Shown: positions 1 to 6,267 of the stretch, piece by piece
Position numbering within the stretch: the first letter of the stretch is position 1
How the letters are laid out: the number at the start of each line of letters is the position of its first letter
Source: Rhizobacter sp.
Lineage (GTDB): Bacteria > Pseudomonadota > Gammaproteobacteria > Burkholderiales > Burkholderiaceae_C
Assembly (NCBI GenBank): GCA_014380155.1
Contig: JACMKJ010000436.1
Location: forward strand, 1-6,295
DNA: 6,295 nt
Reading direction: 5' to 3'
Position numbers and translations under genes: made by a program
The notes under the pieces: model-generated
The model's database searches: none
Told to the model about the DNA's origin: nothing
The model's input: the letters and a program-made list of their open reading frames with translations, nothing else

Positions 1-1139
1 GGCGCACGCGCCGCCGGCTTGCCCACGTCGACCACCCGCACGGGCAGCGACTCACCGCGCAGCAGGCGGGTCTGCCCCGCCGTCACCACCATGTCGCCGG
101 CGGTCAGTCCTTCGAGAATCTCGACCTTGCCCGGCAAGCGCATGCCGATGCGCGCTTCCAGCCGTTGCGACACCTTGCCCTTAGGGCCATCGACCACCTT
201 CACCAGATACTGCTTGCCGGCCAGCGGCACCAGGGCTTCTTCAGGCACCACCAGCGCATTGGCGCGCGTGGCAAACACCACTCGCGTGCGCGCAAACATG
301 CCCGAGCGCAGCTCGCCGCTGCTGTTGGGCAGACGTGCGCGAACGAGCAGGGAGCGGCCGTTGGCGTCGAGCAGCGAATCCACCGCATCGACCTTGCCCT
401 TGAACGACTTGCCCGGCATCGCATCGAGCTGCGCTTCGACCGGCTGGCCCGTCTTGATGCGCGCCACGTAGCGCTCCGCCAGGCGGAAGTCGAGCACGAC
501 CGAAGACAGGTCTTCCACATTCACCAGGTCGGCGCCGTCTTTCACGTAGTCGCCCACATTCACGCTGCGGATGCCGGCAACGCCATCAAACGGTGCTTCG
601 ATGCGCATGCGGGCCAGCTGCGCCCGCGCCAGCGACACCTGGGCGTCGGCGACCTGCATTGCTGCGGCGCTCTGGTCGACCACGCTTTGGCTCACGAAGT
701 TGGCCGCCACCAGCTCGCGGTTGCGCTGCAGGTTGGTGCGCGCAATGCTGGCTTGCGCCTCGGCCTGCTGCAGCTGGGCGGCTTGCAAGGTGTTGTCGAG
801 CTGCACCAGCAACTGCCCGCGCTTCACACGCTGGCCGTCGTTGAAACCCAAGCGCGAGATGCGCCCGCTGACCTCGGGGCGAAGCACCACACCCTGGTGA
901 GAGCGCAACGAGCCCACACCCTGGGCGTCGTCGTCGATGGTCATGGCCTCGACCTTGCCCACCTCGATCGCCACCGGGCCGCCGGCCCCTGCAGCAGCAG
1001 TTGCGGGCGCAGGGCCCGATGCGCTGTTCGCAGCACCGGCAACGCCACCCGCCCCAGACCCTTTGTGCTGGTACCACCACGCAGCGGCACCTGCCACCGA
1101 GATGCCCACCACTGCGACGACCGTATGCAAAATCTTCAC
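1..1139 (-). CDS. RND efflux system periplasmic adaptor (membrane fusion protein), 3'-truncated by window edge
   Basis: This is the periplasmic adaptor that links an inner-membrane RND pump to an outer-membrane channel for drug or solute export. In the window it has 379 complete codons; the C-terminus is off the left edge. Residues 1-22 form one hydrophobic segment after a short basic start (MKILHTVVAVVGISVAGAAA), a signal peptide or membrane anchor. A Gly/Ala/Pro-rich linker follows at about 27-55. The split lipoyl domain has half-motifs near 86-116 (VSGRISRLGFNDGQRVKRGQ) and 178-210 (RIEAPFDGVAGI), separated by an alpha-hairpin at about 118-176. Beta-barrel and membrane-proximal domains run from about 213 to 370. 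I chose GTG at 1137-1139 because no in-frame ATG was found upstream and the signal segment begins right there; the ribosome site is only a weak AGGG. It lies 64 bp downstream of rnhA on the same strand. The pump gene is expected further left. The substrate cannot be told from the sequence. Confidence 0.88.
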   Translation of the reverse strand, partial: MKILHTVVAVVGISVAGAAAWWYQHKGSGAGGVAGAANSASGPAPATAAAGAGGPVAIEVGKVEAMTIDDDAQGVGSLRSHQGVVLRPEVSGRISRLGFNDGQRVKRGQLLVQLDNTLQAAQLQQAEAQASIARTNLQRNRELVAANFVSQSVVDQSAAAMQVADAQVSLARAQLARMRIEAPFDGVAGIRSVNVGDYVKDGADLVNVEDLSSVVLDFRLAERYVARIKTGQPVEAQLDAMPGKSFKGKVDAVDSLLDANGRSLLVRARLPNSSGELRSGMFARTRVVFATRANALVVPEEALVPLAGKQYLVKVVDGPKGKVSQRLEARIGMRLPGKVEILEGLTAGDMVVTAGQTRLLRGESLPVRVVDVGKPAARA

Positions 1140-1203
1140 GCTCAGCCCTGGTTGCTTGTCAAACGAATGTAGCCCGCACCCGCCCCGAGCGGGAAGCTGG
1201 AAA

Positions 1204-1680
1204 TCACGTAGCCACCGATTCCGCTCCGCGGTTTGCCAGGGCATCGGCCCGCTCGTTGCCGGGGTCTCCGGCATGGCCCTTGACCCAGCGCCAGTCGACC
1301 TGATGCAGGTTGCGGAGCGCGTCGAGCCGCTGCCACAAGTCGGCGTTTTTCACCGGCTTCTTGTCGGCTGTTTTCCAGCCGCGGGTCTTCCAGCCATGAA
1401 TCCACTCGGTGATGCCTTTGCGCACGTATTCGCTGTCGGTGTAGATCGTGATGTCGCAGCTGCGCTTGAGCGAGGTCAGAGCTTCGATCACGGCGGTGAG
1501 TTCCATGCGGTTGTTCGTGGTCTGGCGTTCGCCGCCGAAGAGCTCTTTTTCATGCTCACCGGTGCTCAGCCAAGCGCCCCAACCGCCAGGGCCGGGGTTG
1601 CCCTTGCACGCTCCATCGGTATAGATGGTCACGGCTGGGCGTTTGATTTTGGGGGCGTCTTGATGTTCAGTCGATGTCAT
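1204..1680 (-). CDS. rnhA: Ribonuclease HI
   Basis: RNase HI cuts the RNA strand of RNA:DNA hybrids in the cytoplasm, removing R-loops and lagging-strand primers. The 158-residue protein is a single RNase H domain of normal bacterial length with a short N-terminal extension. The full active site is visible: D22 (YTDGACKGNPGPGG), E60 (TTNNRMELTA), D82 (YTDSEYV), H136 (VKGHAG) and D146 (NERADALAN). Each is offset by exactly 12 from the E. coli residues D10, E48, D70, H124 and D134. The Trp-rich basic protrusion is at about 93-111 (WIHGWKTRGWKTADKK). The ATG at 1678-1680 lies inside the 3' end of the methyltransferase gene, giving a 14-bp overlap. No Shine-Dalgarno sequence precedes it (AAACCC), so translation is probably coupled to the upstream gene. 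The next in-frame Met is residue 59, past the first catalytic Asp, so the start is secure. Confidence 0.97.
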   Translation of the reverse strand: MTSTEHQDAPKIKRPAVTIYTDGACKGNPGPGGWGAWLSTGEHEKELFGGERQTTNNRMELTAVIEALTSLKRSCDITIYTDSEYVRKGITEWIHGWKTRGWKTADKKPVKNADLWQRLDALRNLHQVDWRWVKGHAGDPGNERADALANRGAESVAT

Positions 1681-2515
1681 GGGTTTGCAAAGTTTTATTG
1701 CTGCTGCGGCTGGCCACGGCCGGTGCGGCTTTCGCAGTCAAGCGTTGGCGGCGCACGAGGCCGACGAGGCGCATGCCGCGCACGCGCTTGACGGCCACCA
1801 GCATGTAGACCGCGCCGAGCACCGGCCACCAGCGGTCGCCAGTGCGTTCCATCCAGCCAAAACGTTCGAGCCAGGGCTGCGAGCTGAGCGGCGGTCGATA
1901 ACAACCGAAGCGCCCTTCTTCCACCTCGAGGCTGAGCAGGCGCAGCCAGTCGCGCAGGCGCCAGTAGCCGATGAACTCACCTTCGCTCGGCATGAACAGT
2001 GGCTGCCCCGCACGCAGCCCCATGCCGCGCACCATGCGGCCCAGCCGCTGGCGCAGCGCCCACAGGCTGCCTGGGTTGAAGCCGATGATCACCACACGGC
2101 CTTCAGGCATCAGTACCCGCTCGACCTCGCGCAAGGCCTGGTGCGGGTCGCGCGCCAACTCCAGCGAGTGAGGCAGCACCACCAGATCGAGGCTGTTACT
2201 GTCGAACGGCAGTGCGTCAAAATCGCACTGCAGCACGATGGCACGCGGCGCCGCTGGTTCGGTGGCAGGGGGAACTTCGAGCGCCGTGCCAGACTCCACT
2301 CTCCGCGCAGGTTGATGGTCCACCGCCAACCATCGATGTGGCATGCGGTTGGCGCGCAGTGCGTCGAGCTCGGGCAGGCCCAGTTGCAACGCGTGGAAGC
2401 CGAACACATCGACCACACAACGATCCAACTGCGCTTGTTCCCAAGCGAGCAAATAGCGGCCCGGTGGCGTCTTCAGCCAGGGGGCCAAACCTATAATCCC
2501 GCCTAGTTGCGCCAT
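1667..2515 (-). CDS. SAM-dependent methyltransferase-like protein (Methyltransf_11 type, YafS-like position)
   Basis: A predicted cytoplasmic class I methyltransferase of 282 residues; the substrate is unknown. The clear family signature is the second half of the Rossmann core. It comprises CDFDALPFDSNSLDLVVLPH at about 97-116, then HQALREVERVLMPEGRVVI (125-143, motifs III/IV) and IGFNPGSLWALR (144-155). Motif I is not the usual E/DxGxG; the equivalent place reads VDVFGFHALQLGLPELD (35-51). A hydrophobic stretch near 229-242 (WWPVLGAVYMLVAV) may pack against the core or a membrane, and the tail after 243 is basic. The ATG at 2513-2515 was chosen because the conserved APWLKTPPGRYLLAWEQ block follows shortly after. 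A TTG at 2548 would put eleven more codons inside gloB, and a TTG at 2488 would trim nine codons. It sits between gloB and rnhA, where E. coli carries yafS. It overlaps rnhA by 14 bp and is probably co-transcribed with it. Confidence 0.85.
   Translation of the reverse strand: MAQLGGIIGLAPWLKTPPGRYLLAWEQAQLDRCVVDVFGFHALQLGLPELDALRANRMPHRWLAVDHQPARRVESGTALEVPPATEPAAPRAIVLQCDFDALPFDSNSLDLVVLPHSLELARDPHQALREVERVLMPEGRVVIIGFNPGSLWALRQRLGRMVRGMGLRAGQPLFMPSEGEFIGYWRLRDWLRLLSLEVEEGRFGCYRPPLSSQPWLERFGWMERTGDRWWPVLGAVYMLVAVKRVRGMRLVGLVRRQRLTAKAAPAVASRSSNKTLQTHDID
2492..2497 (+). promoter_or_regulatory. Putative sigma-70 -10 box for gloB-mltD
   Basis: A perfect TATAAT lies 16 bases before the gloB ATG, in otherwise GC-rich sequence. 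A weak -35 (TCTTCA at 2470-2475, three of six matches to TTGACA) sits 16 bases upstream. Transcription would start near 2504, leaving only about a 10-base leader with no visible Shine-Dalgarno. The box is embedded in the first codons of the oppositely oriented methyltransferase gene (Gly-Ile-Ile), so it could be chance, although TATAAT is rare at this GC content. Prediction only. Confidence 0.5.
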
Positions 2516-3287
2516 GAACCTGCTTGCACTGCCTGCCTTCTCTGACAACTACATCTGGATGCTTCACGATGGCCGGCATGCGCTCGTCGTCGATCCAGGG
2601 GAGCCGGCACCGGTAGAGCGTGCGCTCGATGCGCACGGCCTGGCACTCGCCGGGATTCTAGTGACTCACCACCACGCCGATCATGTCGGCGGCCTTGCTG
2701 CGCTGCGCTCACGTCTGCAAGGGCCGGTCTACGGGCCGGCGCGCGAAGACATCCCGCAGCCCTGCATACCTTTGAATGGTGTCGATCACGTCGAGCTGAT
2801 GGGTTGCCGCTTCGAGGTGATCGACGTGCCCGGCCACACCGCAGGCCACATCGCCTACTTTCACACGCCGACCAACGGCGATGCACCCATCCTCTTCTGC
2901 GGCGACACGCTCTTCTCCGGGGGCTGCGGCCGCCTCTTCGAAGGCACACCCGCGCAGATGCACGCATCGCTGTCGGCCCTGGCCGCGCTGCCCGGCAACA
3001 CACGGGTGTGTTGTGCGCATGAATACACCTTGTCCAACCTGAAGTTCGCCAACACAGTCGAGCCGCTCAACAACGACCTGCAGGCCTACACCTCCACATG
3101 CCAGGCCTTGCGCGCGCAAGGCCTCTACACCCTGCCCAGCTCCATCGACGTGGAGCGACGCATCAACCCCTTCATGCGCTGCGCGCAACCCGATGTGGTG
3201 AAGGCCGCCCTGGCGCACGGCGCTGCAAGCAGCAGCGAGGTCGAGGTCTTGGCCACGCTGCGCGAATGGAAAAACAACTTCCGATGA
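2514..3287 (+). CDS. gloB: Hydroxyacylglutathione hydrolase (glyoxalase II)
   Basis: Glyoxalase II hydrolyses S-D-lactoylglutathione to D-lactate and glutathione, the last step of cytosolic methylglyoxal detoxification. The 257-residue length is typical. The N-terminal metallo-beta-lactamase domain carries the full binuclear metal site: H52, H54, D56 and H57 in THHHADHVGG, H108 in VPGHTAGHI, D131 in FCGDTLFSGGCGRLFEG and H169 in CAHEYTLSNLKFA. The C-terminal HAGH domain starts near 175 and ends in REWKNNFR, where R250 and K253 correspond to the glutathione-binding Arg and Lys known in human glyoxalase II (R249, K252). The start MNLLALPAFSDNYIW is canonical for the family. Its ATG shares two bases with the start codon of the divergent methyltransferase, and its stop overlaps the mltD start by 4 bp. 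A TATAAT box just upstream probably drives gloB-mltD. Confidence 0.97.
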   Translation: MNLLALPAFSDNYIWMLHDGRHALVVDPGEPAPVERALDAHGLALAGILVTHHHADHVGGLAALRSRLQGPVYGPAREDIPQPCIPLNGVDHVELMGCRFEVIDVPGHTAGHIAYFHTPTNGDAPILFCGDTLFSGGCGRLFEGTPAQMHASLSALAALPGNTRVCCAHEYTLSNLKFANTVEPLNNDLQAYTSTCQALRAQGLYTLPSSIDVERRINPFMRCAQPDVVKAALAHGAASSSEVEVLATLREWKNNFR

Positions 3288-4828
3288 CTCTGTTCCCAAA
3301 CGGGCGGCTGCTGGCCGCCGCGGTGCTTTGCCTGTTGTCGAGCGCCTGCGCCACGCTCGTCGAGCCGCCAGATCAAGGGGCCGATCTGCCGGCGGTGATC
3401 GACGCGGTCAAGCTGCCCTTGCCGTCTGCTGCGTCGTCGCCCATGGCCGCGGCTTCATCACCCTCTGGTGCAGCCTCGTCGCCCGATGGCGAAGGCCCGG
3501 TCGCCTCGGCCCCGGTCGACCCTTTGCGGCCCGAAGAGCCGGTCGACCTGGAATCCAAGGTCGCCCAGGTCGACCTGTGGGAGCGCCTGCGCCGTGGCTT
3601 TGCCATGCCCGACCTCGACACCCAACTCGTGCGCAGCGGCGAGCAGTGGTATTCGACCCGCCCCGACTACGTGCAGCGCATGACGGAGCGTGGCAGCCGC
3701 TACCTCTTCCACATCGTCGAAGAGGTGCAGCGACGTGGCATGCCGACCGAGCTGGCCTTGTTGCCCTTCATCGAGAGCGCGTTCAACCCGCAAGCCATCT
3801 CATCGGCCAAGGCATCGGGCATGTGGCAGTTCATGCCCGCCACCGGCAAACATTTCGATCTGCGGCAAAACGTGTTCCGCGACGACCGCCGCGACGTGCT
3901 CGCCTCCACCCGCGCCGCACTCGACTACCTCAGCAAACTGCACGGCATGTTTGGTGACTGGCATCTCGCGCTGGCCGCCTACAACTGGGGCGAAGGCAAT
4001 GTGCAGCGCGCCATCGCACGCAACAAACGCGCCGGCAAACCCACCGACTACCTCAGCCTGCGCATGCCGAACGAGACGGCCTACTACGTGCCCAAACTGC
4101 AAGCGGTGAAAAACCTTGTGGCGCGGCCGGGTGCGTACTCGATCACGCTGCCGACACTGGCCAACCACCCGTACTTCTTGAGTGTGCCGATCGAACGCGA
4201 CATCGACGTCGCCGTGGCCATCAAGCTCGCGGGCATCTCGCGCGATGAGTTCAACACCCTCAACCCGCAGATGAACAAGCCGGTGATCCTGGCTGCCGGC
4301 ACACCGCAAATCCTGCTGCCGTATGACAACGCCAGCCTCTTCGTGCGCAACGTCGCGGCGCACCGCGGCCCCTTCGCCACCTGGACGGCCTGGGTCGCCC
4401 CGCGCACCCTGAAGCCCAGCGAGGCCGCTCAACAAGTCGGCATGAGCGAAGAAGAGCTGCGCGAAGTCAACAAGATCCCGCCGCGCATGCTGGTCAAGGC
4501 CGGCTCCACGCTGCTGGTGCCGCGTGCGCAGCATCTGCTGAAAGACGTCTCGCTGCATGTGGCCGACAACGCCACCATGGCGCTCGCCCCCGAGGCGCTG
4601 CCGCCCAGGCGCGTGACCCACCGCGCCGTCAAGGGCGACACGGTGGCAAGCATCGCCAAGCGTTACCGCGTGAGCAGCTCGCAGGTGGCGCTGTGGAACA
4701 AGGTCACCACGAGTGCCAGTTTTTCAACCGGCCAAAGCGTGGTGGTGTTCGTGCCGCAAAAGCAGCCCACGGTGCGCAGCAAGGGCAAGGCCCGCAAGCC
4801 TGTGAAGCGCAGGACCCAGTCGCGCTGA
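3284..4828 (+). CDS. mltD: Membrane-bound lytic murein transglycosylase D, outer-membrane lipoprotein
   Basis: MltD cleaves the MurNAc-GlcNAc glycosidic bond of peptidoglycan, forming 1,6-anhydroMurNAc ends, and acts in the periplasm anchored to the outer membrane. From the ATG at 3284 the protein has 514 residues. It has a lipoprotein signal peptide ending in LLSSAC with C22 as the lipidation site; Ala at +2 fits outer-membrane sorting. An Ala/Ser/Pro linker follows at about 46-80. The SLT domain spans about 145-280: catalytic E164 in LLPFIESAFNPQA, GMWQFMPATG at 179-188, AAYNWGEGNV at 231-240, and the ETAYYVPKLQAV block. The C-terminus holds one degenerate LysM-like segment (about 368-413) and one clear LysM (about 445-490, RAVKGDTVASIAKRYRVS), followed by a basic tail. 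An ORF open from 3098 has a longer N-terminus that would bury the signal peptide; the ATGA overlap with gloB indicates translational coupling. It is somewhat longer than E. coli MltD, partly because of the linker. Confidence 0.93.
   Translation: MTLFPNGRLLAAAVLCLLSSACATLVEPPDQGADLPAVIDAVKLPLPSAASSPMAAASSPSGAASSPDGEGPVASAPVDPLRPEEPVDLESKVAQVDLWERLRRGFAMPDLDTQLVRSGEQWYSTRPDYVQRMTERGSRYLFHIVEEVQRRGMPTELALLPFIESAFNPQAISSAKASGMWQFMPATGKHFDLRQNVFRDDRRDVLASTRAALDYLSKLHGMFGDWHLALAAYNWGEGNVQRAIARNKRAGKPTDYLSLRMPNETAYYVPKLQAVKNLVARPGAYSITLPTLANHPYFLSVPIERDIDVAVAIKLAGISRDEFNTLNPQMNKPVILAAGTPQILLPYDNASLFVRNVAAHRGPFATWTAWVAPRTLKPSEAAQQVGMSEEELREVNKIPPRMLVKAGSTLLVPRAQHLLKDVSLHVADNATMALAPEALPPRRVTHRAVKGDTVASIAKRYRVSSSQVALWNKVTTSASFSTGQSVVVFVPQKQPTVRSKGKARKPVKRRTQSR
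3428..3490 (+). repeat. Three 21-bp in-frame tandem units coding AASSP heptads in the MltD linker
   Basis: Residues 49-69 of MltD read as three successive heptads beginning AASSP (49-53, 56-60 and 63-67), each followed by two variable residues (MA, SG, DG). At the DNA level the units are diverged (GCTGCGTCGTCGCCC, GCGGCTTCATCACCC, GCAGCCTCGTCGCCC), so this is an old expansion now kept mainly at protein level. It lies in the flexible spacer between the lipid anchor and the catalytic domain. Confidence 0.7.
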
Positions 4829-4854
4829 GCGCGGCACCGGATGTTGCGTGAGCT

Positions 4855-6267
4855 TCACCGCTCTCTCATGCTCTCGCCCACCGCGGTCTGCACCGGGCTG
4901 AGCAGGTAATCGATCACACGCCGCTTGCCGGTCTTGATCTCGGCGGTGACGTTCATGCCCGGGCTCAGGTGGATGCGCTTGCCGTCGACCACGATGCTGT
5001 TCTGGCTGAGGGCCAGCGTGGCGGGGAAGATGGCACCGCGCTTTTCATCGTTCACCGCATCGGCGGTCACGCTGCTCACCTTGGCCTTGACCGTGCCATA
5101 GCGGGTGAAAGGGAAAGTCTCCAGCTTGATGGCGGCCACCTGCCCCGCGTTGACGAAGCCGATGTCCTTGTTGTCGATCACCACCTCGGCGGTGACCTGC
5201 GCATCCTTGGGGACGATGATCATCAGCACCTGAGCCTCGGTGACCACACCGCCCTCGGTGTGCACCGCCACCTGCTGCACCGTGCCGGCCACGGGCGCCG
5301 TCATCTGGGTCAGGCGGGTGCGTTGCTCGGTCTTGCTCAGCTCTTGCGTGAGCTGCGTGCGTTTGGAGCTGGCCTGCGCTTGGCGGTCGCTCAGCGCACG
5401 CTGGGTTTCGGCGAGGTAGGCGCTGCGGGTGTTGGCGCTCTCGGCGAGCGTGGCCTGGGCTTCGGCGAGCCTCGCGCGCTGGGTGGCGAGGTCACGCTCT
5501 TGTTCGATGCGTTCGCGTGTGCGGTCTTGGCCCGCATGGCCAGCGATGAAACCTTCGTCGCTCAGGCGTTTGAAATCGGCTTCGCGCTGCTGGGCGATGG
5601 GCAAGGTGGCTTCGAGCTTGGCGATGGTCTGGCGCACGGTGGCGATCTCCGCTTCACGCCGCGCTTGCTCGGCACTCAGCTTGGCGAGCTTGGCGGTGAT
5701 GTCTTGCCACTCGGCCTGGAGCTGGTCGCTGTCTCTGGCACTGCTGTCCTTGGGCAATGCAGGTGCTCGATTGGACTTGAGGGCTGCCATCAGCGCCGTG
5801 GTCCTGCGCTCCTCAGACACCATCGCACTCAGCTGCTCTTGCACGCTGGCGCCGTCGGCGCTTGCGTTGGTGGCGTCGAGTTCCACCAGCACTTGGCCGG
5901 CTTGCACGGCATCACCGTCTTTGACCAGCACACGCTTGACGACGCTGGTTTCCAGTGGCTGCAAGGTCTTGGTGCGCTCGCTCACGACGATGCGGCCCTG
6001 TGCCACCGCCACGATGTCGATCTGGCCGAAGATGGCCCAGGCCAGCGCGATAACGAAGAGCACGCAGATCACCCAGGCCACGCGCCGTGGTGCAGGGTGC
6101 GCGGGGGTTTCTTGCAGGCTGAGGGCGGCGGGCAGGAAGGCCGTTTCGTCGGCCAGGCGCTTGGGGCCGGCCAGTTCGTGGCGTACCGCCCAGGCGGCCT
6201 GGAAGATGGCTTTGTAGCGCGCCAGCAGCTCGATCGCCGGGTGACGCGGTGTCGCGGCGTTGTTCAT
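4855..6267 (-). CDS. hlyD: HlyD-family type I secretion periplasmic adaptor
   Basis: This adaptor bridges an inner-membrane ABC exporter and a TolC-like outer-membrane channel in type I protein secretion. The 470-residue length is close to E. coli HlyD. It has a cytosolic N-terminus (1-62), one transmembrane helix at about 63-82 (VAWVICVLFVIALAWAIFG), and a first lipoyl half-motif near 108-132 (VVKRVLVKDGDAVQAGQVLV). A long Glu/Gln/Arg/Ala-rich coiled-coil hairpin (about 140-320) follows, then the second half-motif (MTAPVAGTVQQVAVHTEGG, 322-340). The beta-barrel contains NKDIGFVNAGQ and FPFTRYGTV. The C-terminus carries the HlyD signature (LSPGMNVTAEIKTG, 434-447) and ends ESMRER, much like E. 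coli HlyD as I recall it. The ATG at 6265-6267 was chosen for its strong GGGAGG six bases upstream; an in-frame GTG at 6292-6294 would extend it by nine residues. The symbol marks the family; the cargo is unknown and not in the window. Confidence 0.92.
   Translation of the reverse strand: MNNAATPRHPAIELLARYKAIFQAAWAVRHELAGPKRLADETAFLPAALSLQETPAHPAPRRVAWVICVLFVIALAWAIFGQIDIVAVAQGRIVVSERTKTLQPLETSVVKRVLVKDGDAVQAGQVLVELDATNASADGASVQEQLSAMVSEERRTTALMAALKSNRAPALPKDSSARDSDQLQAEWQDITAKLAKLSAEQARREAEIATVRQTIAKLEATLPIAQQREADFKRLSDEGFIAGHAGQDRTRERIEQERDLATQRARLAEAQATLAESANTRSAYLAETQRALSDRQAQASSKRTQLTQELSKTEQRTRLTQMTAPVAGTVQQVAVHTEGGVVTEAQVLMIIVPKDAQVTAEVVIDNKDIGFVNAGQVAAIKLETFPFTRYGTVKAKVSSVTADAVNDEKRGAIFPATLALSQNSIVVDGKRIHLSPGMNVTAEIKTGKRRVIDYLLSPVQTAVGESMRER

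Noticed and set aside
1157..1162. TTGACA on the minus strand just before the RND adaptor
   Set aside because: At 17-18 bases spacing the -10 position falls on GTGAAG/TGAAGA at the start codon itself, which is a poor match and would give a transcript beginning inside the gene.
165..1172. 335-codon plus-strand open frame
   Set aside because: It lies antisense to the RND adaptor, which has a full domain pattern. The product is His/Arg/Ala-rich with no recognisable motif, as expected of a GC-rich shadow frame.
1171..1198. Possible hairpin after rnhA (CCCGC paired with GCGGG, loop of five)
   Set aside because: Only five pairs and no T-tract downstream, so it is not a convincing intrinsic terminator in GC-rich sequence.
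1679..2506. 275-codon plus-strand open frame
   Set aside because: Antisense to the methyltransferase; composition is His/Gln/Ala-rich and low in recognisable folds. It is a mirror of real codon bias.
2516..2548. TTG-initiated extension of the methyltransferase by eleven residues
   Set aside because: TTG is a rarer start, the added residues lie wholly within gloB, and the conserved family sequence begins after the ATG at 2515.
3098..3283. 62-residue N-terminal extension of mltD
   Set aside because: It overlaps gloB almost entirely, is Arg-rich, and would place the lipoprotein signal peptide internally. The ATG at 3284 gives a proper signal peptide and an ATGA overlap.
3800..4621. 273-codon minus-strand open frame
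   Set aside because: Antisense to the conserved SLT and LysM-like parts of mltD; no motif of its own.
5429..6217. 262-codon Ser/Ala/Leu-rich plus-strand open frame resembling a membrane protein
   Set aside because: Antisense to the Ala/Gln/Glu-rich coiled coil of hlyD, which by complementarity yields Ser/Leu/Ala-rich runs; no ribosome site or family pattern.
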